Of a stretch of DNA of 63,592 bases, positions 44,458 through 52,870 are shown one piece after another. The DNA is from Bacillota bacterium (GTDB taxonomy: Bacteria > Bacillota > Sulfobacillia > JAIMAT01), in NCBI GenBank assembly GCA_029960955.1, contig JASBVS010000003.1, forward strand, positions 70,194-133,785, written 5' to 3'. Below the pieces are notes generated by a model. That model was not told where the DNA came from. It worked only from the letters and a program-made list of their open reading frames with translations, and made no database searches. How positions within the stretch are numbered: position 1 is the first letter of the stretch; each line of letters opens with the position of its first letter. The position numbers and the translations under genes were made by a program.

Positions 44458-45015
44458 TCACCTTTCTTCCGCCGCGGGCTCCGGGGCCGGGCCGCGCCGG
44501 ATGCGCAGGTAGACGCCGTCCGGACGCCGCTCGCTGCGGATGGCGTGGCCGCGCGCTTGCAGCTCCGGGTAGAGGAATTGCGGCTCCCGCTCGTTGACGG
44601 CCTCCAGCACCTGGCCGGGCTCCATCTGCTCCAGCGTCTCCAGGATGCGCATCATCGGCTCGGGCGGCTCGAGGCCGCGGTTGTCGAGGAAGCGGACCGG
44701 CTCCGGCCACGCCTCCCCTTCCGCCTCCCCGGCCGGGCGGCCGCCTGCGGCCTCGCCGCCCTCCGCCCGGTCCAGCCCGGGCAGGAAGAGCACCTCCCAG
44801 TCGCCGCCCTCCAGGCGGCGCGCCCGGTGCGCGAAGCCCCTCGACTCCAGCACCCTGTAGAGCGGCAGCGGCTCGAAGGTGGCCAGGAGCCGGAGCCCCT
44901 CGCCCTCGCCCAGCTGACGCACCGCCTCGAGGATCCGCCCCAGCGGCTCGCGCCCCGCGCGCAGGTCCGAGCGCACGTCGAGCGTCCGGAGCGTTCTCGC
45001 CGCCACTTCCCGCAT
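44458..45015 (-). CDS. Protein with two DUF2249 domains
   Basis: 185 residues consisting of two DUF2249 (TusA-like fold) modules: about 5-80 (LDVRSDLRAGREPLGRILEAVRQLGEGEGLRLLATFEPLPLYRVL) and about 105-175 (VRFLDNRGLEPPEPMMRILETLEQMEPGQVLEAVNEREPQFLYPEL). The pattern of a charged loop followed by PLY/FLYP is shared with the hemerythrin fusion in this cluster. Function unknown; association with nitrite/NO respiration is positional. ATG 45015 follows GGGAGGGG. Confidence 0.83.
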   Translation of the reverse strand: MREVAARTLRTLDVRSDLRAGREPLGRILEAVRQLGEGEGLRLLATFEPLPLYRVLESRGFAHRARRLEGGDWEVLFLPGLDRAEGGEAAGGRPAGEAEGEAWPEPVRFLDNRGLEPPEPMMRILETLEQMEPGQVLEAVNEREPQFLYPELQARGHAIRSERRPDGVYLRIRRGPAPEPAAEER

Positions 45016-45085
45016 GTCGACCCCTCCCGTCGTCGACGACCTTCCGCCAACCCCGCCCGGCTCCCCGGCCGCGGGCCGGAGCCGC

Positions 45086-46459
45086 TCACGGCCGCCCCGC
45101 CGCCGTCGAGGGCGCGGTCGCCGCCACCGCCGGCCGCATCCGCCGCACCCGCAGGAGCTCGCGCCCCACGCCGGCCGCGCCCAGCAGCTGGGCGAGGGCG
45201 GCCGCCCTCCATACGCCCCCCAGGAGCGCGCCCGCCACCCCCGGCGCGGCCGCACCGCCCGTCGCGACGAGGCCGGCGGCCGCCGCCACCCCCGTCGCCG
45301 CGGCGGCGAAGTAGACGAAGAACCACGGGCGCGCCCGCCCCTCGTCGACCAGCTCCTGGACGCGGGGGACCGGCGTGCGGCCCATCAGCGGCCCGTAGCG
45401 CTCGATCCAGGTGAGGAAGGGGACGATCTTGATCATCTGGCTGAGCCCGAGACCCGAGAGCCAGCCGAAGAGCACCAGCTGGACCAGCACCGGCGCCCAG
45501 GCCGCCGTGGAGCCCGCCAGCCGCGCCAGCACCAGCGCCAGGACCTCCAGCCCCAGCGCCGCCAGCGCCCAGGCGGCGAAGGCGGCGTTCAGCTCCAGCC
45601 GCTTCCGCCGCCGCTGCCCGTAGAGGCGGGCCAGGTCCGCCAGGTAGAGCGCCGCGCCCGCGGCGGCCGCCGCCTGGCCCAGCTCCTCCGGCGCCGCGGC
45701 CCAGCCGCCGCCCCAGCCGGAGAGCCAGGCCAGCGCGAGGCCGCCCGCCGTCAGCGCGAAGGCGAGCTCGCCCCGCCGGCCGCGCTCCTCCGGCGCCAGC
45801 ATGAACATGGCGAGAAGCTTGAGCGCCACGCCCATGGCCGTCAGGGTGAACCAGCCGCCGAGCCCGGCGAGCAGGTGGAGCGGCAGGCCCCTCGCGAAGA
45901 GGAAGCCGGCCGCGGCGGGACCGGTCCACCGCGGCGCCGCCACCGCCAGCGCCAGCGCCACGCCCAGCGCGGGCACCAGCGCGAGGAAGAGAAGGCCGGC
46001 AGCCACGTAGCGCCCCGGCAGCGGCAGCGGCCGCGCCGACGCCAGCGTCCGGCCGAGCTGCGCGGCGGCCAGCCAGGCGCCCGCCGTCACCGACAGGCCG
46101 CCCAGCGGCAGCGCCAGCGCCAGCGGCCAGGCGCCCGCCCCGCAGGCCAGGAAGCCGGCCAGCATCAGGAGGAGCCCGCCGGCCACCAGCCCGAGCGTCC
46201 AGCCGGCCGCCCGCTCGCTGCCCAGCGGGCGGGCGGTGATGACGGGCACGAACTGGTGGAGCGCGCCCAGCATCAGCGTGCTCAGCCAGCCCAGGGTGAG
46301 GAGGTGGACCGCGACCAGCGTCGTCGACGCGCCCAGCGGGCGGAAGGGCCAGGTGAGACCCGCCGCCATCCAGGCCTGGGCGAGAAGGAAGCTCGCCAGC
46401 GCGACGGCGAAGTAGCGCATGCCCCAGCGCGAGACGCGGGTCGCCGGCACCGCTGCCAC
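45086..46459 (-). CDS. NnrS / heme-copper-oxidase subunit I-like membrane protein (paralog 1)
   Basis: 457 residues, about 12 membrane segments, no signal peptide. Conserved His-bearing helices: VHLLTLGWLSTLMLGALHQFVPV, LHLLAGLGGWFTLTAMGVALK and GLSQMIKIVPFLTWIERYG. These resemble NnrS and the cbb3-type oxidase / NO reductase subunit I fold, but not all six metal-ligand histidines of a true oxidase are evident. It may bind heme and act in NO metabolism or signalling. GTG 46459 is a tentative start (GGAAG upstream), GTG 46450 an alternative. A CRP-like dyad lies 97 bp before it. It is the downstream copy of a tandem pair. Confidence 0.72.
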   Translation of the reverse strand: MAAVPATRVSRWGMRYFAVALASFLLAQAWMAAGLTWPFRPLGASTTLVAVHLLTLGWLSTLMLGALHQFVPVITARPLGSERAAGWTLGLVAGGLLLMLAGFLACGAGAWPLALALPLGGLSVTAGAWLAAAQLGRTLASARPLPLPGRYVAAGLLFLALVPALGVALALAVAAPRWTGPAAAGFLFARGLPLHLLAGLGGWFTLTAMGVALKLLAMFMLAPEERGRRGELAFALTAGGLALAWLSGWGGGWAAAPEELGQAAAAAGAALYLADLARLYGQRRRKRLELNAAFAAWALAALGLEVLALVLARLAGSTAAWAPVLVQLVLFGWLSGLGLSQMIKIVPFLTWIERYGPLMGRTPVPRVQELVDEGRARPWFFVYFAAAATGVAAAAGLVATGGAAAPGVAGALLGGVWRAAALAQLLGAAGVGRELLRVRRMRPAVAATAPSTAAGRP

Positions 46460-46555
46460 CTGACTTCCCGGGCGCCGTTCTGCGGGGCGGGGGCCGGGCG
46501 CCCCCGTCGTCCCTGCGCCCACGCCCCCAGGGTAGGCGGGCGGCGGAGGCGGCGC

Positions 46556-46571
46556 CGTGACCGCCGTCACA
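46556..46571 (-). promoter_or_regulatory. CRP-like binding site A
   Basis: CGTGA-CCGCCG-TCACA (read on the plus strand) fits the TGTGA-N6-TCACA pattern at 9 of 10 half-site positions; GTGAC-CGCC-GTCAC inside it is a perfect dyad. It lies in the 116-bp gap between the tandem NnrS-like genes, upstream of the second. Confidence 0.5.
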
Positions 46572-46575
46572 GCCC

Positions 46576-47946
46576 TCAGGCGCCCGCCGGCTGCCGCGCC
46601 GCCCGGGCGGAGCGGGCGGCCGCCCGGTAGGTCCGGGCGATCAGGAGGGCGGAGAGGAGGCCGGCCAGCCCCCAGAGGGCGCAGCCCAGGCGCAGGAGGA
46701 GCGGCAGACCGGCCAGGGCGCCGGCCGTCACCAGCCCCAGCCCCGCCAGGAAGAGCGGCAGCGTCGCCTGCGAGGGGCGCTCGGGGAGCCAGAGGCCGGT
46801 CTTGAGCGGGGGCGGCGGCGAGGCGACGGTCGCCGGGGAGGGACGCATGCTTCCTGCCAGCAGGTAGATGCCCTGCCAGAGGATGAAGGGGACGATCTTG
46901 TACATCTGGCCGACCGCGAGGAGCGTGTAGCCGGCGAGCCCGAGGAAGCCGGCCAGCGCCACGCCCGCCCCCGGCACGAATCCCCGGAGCGCGCCCAGGG
47001 CGCAGAGCGCCGCCGCGGCCAGCGTCCAGGCCGCCGCCAGGCTGAAGCGCGTCACCAGCGGCATGGGCTGCGAGCGGCTCCGCCGCGCCACGATGCGGGT
47101 GATGTCGAGCGCCCAGGCGACGAGCAGAGCGGCGGGCCAGAGGGCGAACCCGCCCGCGCTGCCCGGGGCCAGCAGGAGCGCGGCGACCACCAGCGCGACG
47201 CCGGCCAGCCAGGCGCCCAGCACCCAGGGCGCCTCCCGCTCGTCCAGGTGGCGCGTCGGCGCGAACATGGGGACCAGCTGGTAGCCCACGCCGATGGCGA
47301 GGCTGCCGAACCAGCCGCCCAGGCCGAGCGTCGCGTGGACGGCCAGCTGGCGCTCGACGCCGGCGCCCAGGAAGCCCAGGCGGAGGTTGAAGGCGAGGGT
47401 GACCCCCCAGCCGATCACCGCCGCCAGCGCCAGGAGCGCCGCCGCCACGGCCGCCGCCTGGAGGTTCCATCCCCCGCGCGGGACGGCGGCCAGCGTCAGC
47501 GCCATCTCCGCGAGGAAGAGGAGGACCGCCAGGACGAGGAGGCTTCCTCCCGCCGCCAGCCAGATCCACGCGCCCCCGGGCAACCCGGCCAGCGGGGCGA
47601 AGCCGGGGAGGCCGCTCATGGCGGCGAAGCCGGCCAAGAAGAGCGCCAGGCCGGCCGCGTAGCCGGCGAGCACCGGCCGGCCCAGCTGCGGCCGGGCGAC
47701 GGGCACGTGGACGACCACCGGCACCAGCTGGTAGAGCGCGCCCATCATCAGCGGCGTCAGCCAGCCCAGGGTCGCCAGGTGGACGGTGAGGAGCGCCGCC
47801 GGCGTCCGCCAGCCCTCGGGCGCGAAGAGCGCCGGCCCCAGCGCGCCGACGGCGAGCGAGAAGAGCGCCAGCCCCGCCGTCGCCAGCGCCATCTGCCCCA
47901 GCGGCAGCGCAGGCTGCGGCCGCCGCTCCATGGTCAACTGCTGCAC
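46576..47946 (-). CDS. NnrS / heme-copper-oxidase subunit I-like membrane protein (paralog 2)
   Basis: 456 residues, about 12 membrane segments. It shares the arrangement of its neighbour: VHLATLGWLTPLMMGALYQLVPV, VHATLGLGGWFGSLAIGVGYQLVPM and LAVGQMYKIVPFILWQG. The repeated His-x(3-4)-GLGGW and KIVPF signatures show the two arose by duplication. Function as for paralog 1: NO/heme-related, unproven. GTG 47946 has GGGGGAGGG upstream. It is the first gene of the long minus-strand cluster and divergent from the secreted protease gene; a CRP-like site lies 49 bp before the start codon. Confidence 0.72.
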   Translation of the reverse strand: MQQLTMERRPQPALPLGQMALATAGLALFSLAVGALGPALFAPEGWRTPAALLTVHLATLGWLTPLMMGALYQLVPVVVHVPVARPQLGRPVLAGYAAGLALFLAGFAAMSGLPGFAPLAGLPGGAWIWLAAGGSLLVLAVLLFLAEMALTLAAVPRGGWNLQAAAVAAALLALAAVIGWGVTLAFNLRLGFLGAGVERQLAVHATLGLGGWFGSLAIGVGYQLVPMFAPTRHLDEREAPWVLGAWLAGVALVVAALLLAPGSAGGFALWPAALLVAWALDITRIVARRSRSQPMPLVTRFSLAAAWTLAAAALCALGALRGFVPGAGVALAGFLGLAGYTLLAVGQMYKIVPFILWQGIYLLAGSMRPSPATVASPPPPLKTGLWLPERPSQATLPLFLAGLGLVTAGALAGLPLLLRLGCALWGLAGLLSALLIARTYRAAARSARAARQPAGA

Positions 47947-47994
47947 GCGAACCCTCCCCCGCCGGCAAGCTTAGGCGGGCGCGGGCGCGGCGGC

Positions 47995-48010
47995 CGTGCG
48001 CGCGATCACA
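47995..48010 (-). promoter_or_regulatory. CRP-like binding site B
   Basis: CGTGC-GCGCGA-TCACA: the right half is a perfect TCACA, the left half matches 3 of 5 positions of TGTGA. The 5-6-5 spacing and orientation are the same as in site A. It lies in the divergent region between NnrS-like paralog 2 and the serine protease. Confidence 0.4.
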
Positions 48011-48134
48011 GGCGGGCCCCCGCCGGGGCTGGTGACCGCCCACTTCTTAGCGGCTTCTCAGGTGGGCCTTGGCCCGCCGTGAGCCGCGGGCGCCAAGATG
48101 CCGGCGTGAGGAAGCACGATGGGAGGTGGCGCGG

Positions 48135-49145
48135 ATGCACGACGGCTGGACGTTTCCTCGCCACCTGCGTCACCTCCTGGTGGCGGCGGGGCTGGCGGGA
48201 CTGGTGGGCTTCGCCGCCCCTCCAGGGCGGCTGCCGCCCGGCGCGCCTGGCAGCCTCCCGGGCGGTCGGGCAGGGGGGACTTCGGCGGCGGGCGGAGAGG
48301 CGGTGGACGGCCGCCTGGTGGTGCTTCAGGCCGCGCCCTACGCCCAGCGGTCGAGCCCGGCGCCCAGCCAGGTGGGCGTCGAGGCCGACTACACGGCTGG
48401 CGACCGGGCGGGCAGCCGGACCGGGACCGGGACGGTGGTGGCCGCCCCGCTGCCGGGCCGGCCGCGAAGGATCCTGGTGGTGACGGCGGCGCACGTCCTC
48501 GGCCCTCCGGGCTCGACCTGGGCGAACGTGGCGGTCCACCTCCCCGGCTCTCCCCTGGCCCTTTCGGTCACCCGCATCTTCCTGGCCGACCAGCTCGACC
48601 TCGCGATCCTGGAGGTGCCTTCGCTCGACCCCAACCTGGTCCGGCCCTACCCGCTACCCGGCGAGGCCGGGGCTCCGGGGGCGGGCGCGACCGCGGCCGC
48701 CGCGGCGGATCCCCCGGTCCAGGCGGCGGTCGGCGAGATCGACTGCGTCCGCGGGCCCACCTGGTCCTTCCAGTCCTTCCCCGTCGGCTTCCGCGGGGGC
48801 GGTGCGCTGGCCACGGGCCCCGAGGGGGCGACGGTGGCCACCGACGCCCCGGCGGCGCTGCCCGGCTGCTCCGGCGGCGCCGTCCTGATCCTGCCCTCTG
48901 CCGGCGGCCTTCTGGAGAGCCGCTGGCTGGGGCTTCTCACCCGTGTCGGCGGGGGCGCCGGCTCCGCCTCGCTCAGCTACGTCCCCGCCTTCCAGGTCGC
49001 CCGGCTGGTGGAAGCGTACGACCGGGCGACCGGCGGCCGGGGGCAGGCGGCCTCCCCTCCGGAGATCGCCCCGGGCGGCGCCGGCGGCGGCCCGGGCGGA
49101 GCTCCCGCCAGCGCCCGAGGCGGCCAGGCGGTCCCCCTTCGCTGA
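48135..49145 (+). CDS. Trypsin-like serine protease, exported or membrane-anchored
   Basis: 336 residues. A hydrophobic N-terminal segment (LRHLLVAAGLAGLVGFAAPP) acts as signal or anchor, then a Gly/Ala linker. The catalytic triad is intact: His120 (VVTAAHVLG), Asp155 (LDLAILEV), Ser246 (LPGCSGGAVL). The C-terminal 45 residues are Gly/Ala/Pro-rich; no PDZ domain is seen, unlike HtrA. An internal Cys pair (DCVRG and GCSGG) might form a disulfide. ATG 48135 has GGGAGGTGG. It may be a quality-control or processing protease at the cell surface. Confidence 0.85.
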   Translation: MHDGWTFPRHLRHLLVAAGLAGLVGFAAPPGRLPPGAPGSLPGGRAGGTSAAGGEAVDGRLVVLQAAPYAQRSSPAPSQVGVEADYTAGDRAGSRTGTGTVVAAPLPGRPRRILVVTAAHVLGPPGSTWANVAVHLPGSPLALSVTRIFLADQLDLAILEVPSLDPNLVRPYPLPGEAGAPGAGATAAAAADPPVQAAVGEIDCVRGPTWSFQSFPVGFRGGGALATGPEGATVATDAPAALPGCSGGAVLILPSAGGLLESRWLGLLTRVGGGAGSASLSYVPAFQVARLVEAYDRATGGRGQAASPPEIAPGGAGGGPGGAPASARGGQAVPLR

Positions 49146-49201
49146 GCGACGCGGCAGGGCAGCGCAGGAACGAGGAGAGTACCTGTAGTAGTAATCGTTT
49201 T

Positions 49202-49218
49202 TATAGAGACGCGTCTCT
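49202..49218 (+). promoter_or_regulatory. Candidate promoter with perfect palindromic operator
   Basis: TATAGA (49202-49207) sits in a short AT-rich patch and overlaps AGAGACGCGTCTCT (49205-49218), a perfect 14-bp palindrome. The -35 region is weak. It lies 66 bp before the small membrane protein gene, so a repressor or activator of that gene is suggested. Confidence 0.45.
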
Positions 49219-49283
49219 CGCCGGGTACGGGCGGGCCTTCTCCGGGAGGCGAGAGGAAGCCGGCGGGAGGGAGGAGGGGCGCC

Positions 49284-49412
49284 ATGATGACCTGGCTCCT
49301 GGTGGACGGGGCGCTGCTGGCGCTTCTGACACTGGCCGTCGCCGGCTGGGTGGAACTGGAGGAGTGGCTCGGCTTCCTCCGGCAGCTCCGCCGGCCGCCG
49401 GCTCCGCGTTAG
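49284..49412 (+). CDS. Small single-pass membrane protein (42 residues)
   Basis: ATG 49284 is preceded by a very strong GGGAGGGAGGAGGGG site. The 42-residue product has one hydrophobic helix (WLLVDGALLALLTLAVAGWV), then an acidic patch (ELEEW) and a basic, Pro-rich tail (LRQLRRPPAPR). Own promoter-like element with palindrome upstream and long terminator hairpin downstream mark it as an independent transcription unit. No family recognised. It could be a regulatory small protein acting on a membrane partner. Confidence 0.6.
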   Translation: MMTWLLVDGALLALLTLAVAGWVELEEWLGFLRQLRRPPAPR

Positions 49413-49433
49413 GAGCGCGGCGGACCTCCCGCC

Positions 49434-49495
49434 ACCCCCTGCCGGGCAGGGATCGACGCCCCGGGCTCCGGGCGGTCGATCCGGCGGCAGGGGGT
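49434..49495 (+). terminator. Long hairpin terminator after the small membrane protein gene
   Basis: ACCCCCTGCCG (49434-49444) pairs perfectly with CGGCAGGGGGT (49485-49495); inside, GGATCGAC (49450-49457) pairs with GTCGATCC (49475-49482). TCTTCTCTT follows at once, the most T-rich tail of any hairpin in the window. It would end the small-gene transcript; an attenuator role before the amidase gene is an alternative. Confidence 0.65.
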
Positions 49496-49626
49496 CTTCT
49501 CTTCGCAGGCGTTCCCGCGAACCGGAAGAGGAGACGCCCGCCGCCGGCCGAAGGGAGGAGGATGGCGGACCCCCCCGCGCCCGGGAAGGGCCGCGGCCCG
49601 CCGACTTCGACCCGGAGGTGGTCCCG

Positions 49627-51159
49627 GTGGAGGATCCCGCCTCGACACCGCTGGAGGAAGCGACGCTGGCCGATCTCCAGGCCGCCCTCGACCGCGGCGA
49701 GCTGACCTCGCTGGCGCTCGTCCGCCTCTACCTCGAACGGATCGCGCTCCTCGACCGCGACCGGCCCGACGGCTCGCCCGGCCTCCGCGCGGTGGTGGAG
49801 GTCAATCCCGACGCCGAGGCGATCGCCGCGCAGATGGACGCCGAGCGCCGGCAGGGACGGGTGCGCGGGCCGCTCCACGGGATCCCCTTCCTGGTGAAGG
49901 AGAACATCGAGACCGGCGACCGCATGCTGACCACCGCGGGCTCGCTCGCCCTGGCCGGCGCGCCCGCGCCGCGCGACGCCACCGTCGTCGAGCGGCTCCG
50001 CGCCGCCGGCGCGGTCCTGCTGGGCAAGGCCAACCTCTCGGAGTGGGCCAACTTCCGCTCGACCCGCTCCATCAGCGGCTGGAGCGCCCGGGGCGGCCAG
50101 ACGCGGAACCCCTACGCGCTCGACCGGAGCCCCTCGGGCTCCAGCTCGGGCTCCGCCGCCGCCGTCGCCGCCAACCTCTGCGCCGCCGCGCTGGGCACGG
50201 AGACCGACGGCTCCATCGTCAGCCCGTCCAGCGCCTGCGGCGTCGTCGGCCTCAAGCCGACCGTCGGCCTGACCAGCCGGGCGGGTGTCGTCCCCATCGC
50301 GCACAGCCAGGACACGGTCGGGCCGATCGCGCGCACGGTCCGCGACGCCGCCCTGCTCCTCTCGGCGATCGCCGGGGCGGACGAGCGGGACCCGGCCACG
50401 CGCGCGGCGGCAGGAAGGGCGCCGGCGGAGTACACCCGCTTCCTCGAGGAGCAGGACCTGCGCGGCCTGCGCATCGGCGTCGCCCGCCGGGGCTTCTGGG
50501 GCTTCAGCGAGAAGGCGGACGCCGTCTGCGAGGAAGCGCTCCGCGTCCTGCGCGAGCTGGGCGCCGAGCTGGTCGATCCCGCCGACCTGCCCTCCAGCGC
50601 GCGCTACAAGGAGGACGACGCCGAGATGACCGTCCTGCTCTACGAGTTCAAGGCGGACCTGGAGGCCTACCTGGCGGGCCGGCCGGGGATCGCGGTACGG
50701 ACGCTCCGCGACCTGATCGCCTGGAACGAGGAGCACGCCGCCGAGGAGATGCCCTTCTTCGGGCAGGAGCTCTTCCTGATGGCGGCGGAGAAGGGGCCGC
50801 TGACGGAGCCCGCCTACGTCGAGGCGCGCGCCCGCAGCCGCCGCCTGGGCGGCGAGGAGGGCATCGACGCGGCCCTCCGGCGGCATCGGCTCGACGCCCT
50901 GGTGGCTCCCGGCGGCGGTCCGGCCTGGCTCATCGACCCGGTCAACGGCGACCGGGGGGCGTGGGGCAGCTCGGGGCCGGCGGCCCGCGCCGGCTACCCG
51001 CTGATCACCGTGCCCGCCGGCTTCGTGCGCGGCCTCCCCGTCGGCATCACCTTCATGGGCACCGCCTGGAGCGAGCCCACACTCCTTCGTATCGCCCACG
51101 CCTTCGAGCAGGCGACGCGCGTGCGGCGGCCGCCCCGCTTCCTGCCCGGCGTCTCCTGA
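49627..51159 (+). CDS. Amidase signature family hydrolase
   Basis: 510 residues of the amidase signature family, hydrolysing C-N bonds of amides. The Ser-cisSer-Lys triad is visible: Lys in [12 protein letters not shown], the glycine/serine loop [16 protein letters not shown] (cis-Ser), and nucleophile Ser in [22 protein letters not shown]. It resembles the branch annotated as amidases or Glu-tRNA amidotransferase A-like, but GatB/GatC genes are not near, so it is a stand-alone amidase. GTG 49627 has GGAGGTGG 5 nt upstream. It is cytoplasmic. Confidence 0.92.
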   Translation: MEDPASTPLEEATLADLQAALDRGELTSLALVRLYLERIALLDRDRPDGSPGLRAVVEVNPDAEAIAAQMDAERRQGRVRGPLHGIPFLVKENIETGDRMLTTAGSLALAGAPAPRDATVVERLRAAGAVLLGKANLSEWANFRSTRSISGWSARGGQTRNPYALDRSPSGSSSGSAAAVAANLCAAALGTETDGSIVSPSSACGVVGLKPTVGLTSRAGVVPIAHSQDTVGPIARTVRDAALLLSAIAGADERDPATRAAAGRAPAEYTRFLEEQDLRGLRIGVARRGFWGFSEKADAVCEEALRVLRELGAELVDPADLPSSARYKEDDAEMTVLLYEFKADLEAYLAGRPGIAVRTLRDLIAWNEEHAAEEMPFFGQELFLMAAEKGPLTEPAYVEARARSRRLGGEEGIDAALRRHRLDALVAPGGGPAWLIDPVNGDRGAWGSSGPAARAGYPLITVPAGFVRGLPVGITFMGTAWSEPTLLRIAHAFEQATRVRRPPRFLPGVS

Positions 51160-51176
51160 GGGCGGGGAGACGAGCG

Positions 51177-51205
51177 TTGCCAAGCGGCCGCTCGCGTGCT
51201 ACACT
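51177..51205 (+). promoter_or_regulatory. Promoter of the purine permease gene
   Basis: TTGCCA (51177-51182), exactly 17 bp, TACACT (51200-51205). Transcription would start near 51212 and leave about 60 nt of leader. Confidence 0.65.
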
Positions 51206-51273
51206 CGCTCCGTCCTCCGATCATTCTCTTCGATACAGGGCATAATGTTCGGATTTTCGGGGAGGCGCATGGG

Positions 51274-52626
51274 GTGAGCGTGCTGCAGGCGGAGCAGGAA
51301 GCGCGGGAGACGGTCCGTTCCGGCTCCTTCCTCGAGCGGGTCTTCCACCTGCGCGAGCGGGGCACCACGGTCCCGGTCGAGGTGACGGCCGGCCTCACCA
51401 CCTTCATGACCATGGCCTACATCCTCTTCGTCAACCCGGCCATCCTGGGCGACGCCGGCGTTCCCAAGGCCGGCGCGGCGGTGGCGACGGCGCTGGCGGC
51501 GGGCATCATGACCATCGCCATGGGCTTGGCCGCCAACGCGCCCTTCGCGCTGGCCTCCGGCATGGGCCTCAACGCGGCGCTGGCCTACGGCCTGGTCACC
51601 GGCCAGCACGTCAGCTGGCAGACGGCCATGGGCGTGGTCTTCGTCGAGGGCGCCATCGTCACGCTGCTGGTGCTGACCAACGTGCGCGAGGCGGTGATGG
51701 ACGCCATCCCGATCCACCTGAAGAAGGCGATCGGCGTCGGCATCGGCCTCTTCATCGCGCTCATCGGCCTGGTCAACTCGAAGCTCGTGGTGGCCAGCCC
51801 GGCCACGGTGGTCACCTTCGGCTCGGTCACCGACAAGGGCGTCGTCCTGACCGTCATCGGCCTCCTCCTGACCGCCGTCCTGGCGGCGCTGCGGGTCCGC
51901 GGGGCCATCCTGCTGGGCATCATCGGCACGACGCTGATCGGCATCCCCATGGGCATCACGCACGTGACCGCACACCTCTTCGAGGTGCCCAACGCGGCCT
52001 CGTTCGCCACCATCGGCCGCCTGGACGTCGCCGGGGCGCTGAGGCTGGGCATGCTGGCCGCCGTCTTCGCCTTCATGATGACCGACTTCTTCGACACCAT
52101 GGGCACGGTGGTGGCGGTCGGCGGCGAAGCCGGTCTCCTGGACAAGCAGGGCCGCCTGCCCAACCTGCGCAACATCCTGCTCGTCGACTCGCTGGCGGCG
52201 GTGCTGGGCGGCTTCTTCGGCGCCTCCTCGGTGACGACCTACGTCGAGTCCTCCGCCGGGGTGGCCGAGGGCGGCCGGACGGGCCTCACCTCCGTGGTGA
52301 CGGGGCTCCTCTTCCTGGTGGCCGTCTTCTTCGCGCCCGTCTTCCTCATGGTCCCCTCGCAGGCGACGGCGCCGGCGCTGATCGTGGTCGGCTTCCTGAT
52401 GATGAGCGCCATCAAGGACATCCCCTTCGACGACTTCGCCAGCGCCTTCCCGGCCTTCGTCACGCTCCTGACCATCCCGGTCACCTACAGCATCTCGCGC
52501 GGCATCGGCTACGGCCTGATCAGCTACTGCATCATCAAGCTGGCCACCGGCCGGGCGCGGGAGGTGCACTGGGCGCTCTGGATCGTGGCGGCACTCTTCG
52601 CCGCCAGCTTCGTGATCGGCTCCTGA
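51274..52626 (+). CDS. Xanthine/uracil permease family transporter (AzgA-like, NCS2)
   Basis: 450 residues, about 12-14 membrane segments. AzgA/GhxP landmarks: EVTAGLTTFMTMAYILFVNPAIL, GMGLNAALAYGLV, MTDFFDTMGTVVAVGGEAGLLD and GASSVTTYVESSAGVAEGGRTGLTSVV, the last being the substrate-binding loop. The group imports adenine, guanine or hypoxanthine by proton symport. GTG 51274 follows GGGGAGG. It has its own promoter and terminator. The leader does not show a purine-riboswitch core. Confidence 0.92.
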   Translation: MSVLQAEQEARETVRSGSFLERVFHLRERGTTVPVEVTAGLTTFMTMAYILFVNPAILGDAGVPKAGAAVATALAAGIMTIAMGLAANAPFALASGMGLNAALAYGLVTGQHVSWQTAMGVVFVEGAIVTLLVLTNVREAVMDAIPIHLKKAIGVGIGLFIALIGLVNSKLVVASPATVVTFGSVTDKGVVLTVIGLLLTAVLAALRVRGAILLGIIGTTLIGIPMGITHVTAHLFEVPNAASFATIGRLDVAGALRLGMLAAVFAFMMTDFFDTMGTVVAVGGEAGLLDKQGRLPNLRNILLVDSLAAVLGGFFGASSVTTYVESSAGVAEGGRTGLTSVVTGLLFLVAVFFAPVFLMVPSQATAPALIVVGFLMMSAIKDIPFDDFASAFPAFVTLLTIPVTYSISRGIGYGLISYCIIKLATGRAREVHWALWIVAALFAASFVIGS

Positions 52627-52686
52627 CGCCGGGACGACGGGCGGGCAGGGCGCCCGGCCCGGGCGGGCTGGGGCCGGCAAGGGCGA

Positions 52687-52714
52687 GGGCGGTGCAGCGC
52701 GGGCTGCGCCGCCC
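52687..52714 (+). terminator. Terminator of the purine permease gene
   Basis: GGGCGGTGCAGC and GCTGCGCCGCCC form a 12-bp stem with one G-U pair and a 4-nt loop, 60 bp past the stop, followed by TTCT. Confidence 0.6.
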
Positions 52715-52870
52715 TTCTGCGTGTGGGCGGCGGGCTGCTCCCGTGCCGGCGGTCGTTTCTGCACTTTTTACCTGGGCAAATGGTCCATTCGGCCTATAGC
52801 CGCTGTACCCCACTTTTCCCTTACAATTTCTCTGTAAAGGGCGTAAGGTGATCGGTCGAGGTGAACCAGG

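Noticed and set aside
49562..49705. Short open frame starting ATG 49562 before the amidase
   Set aside because: Arg/Pro/Trp-rich product overlapping the amidase in another frame; the amidase GTG 49627 has the better site.
51206..51273. Purine riboswitch before the NCS2 permease
   Set aside because: The leader is only about 60 nt and lacks the conserved three-way-junction core; only a short CCGA/TCGG pairing is possible.
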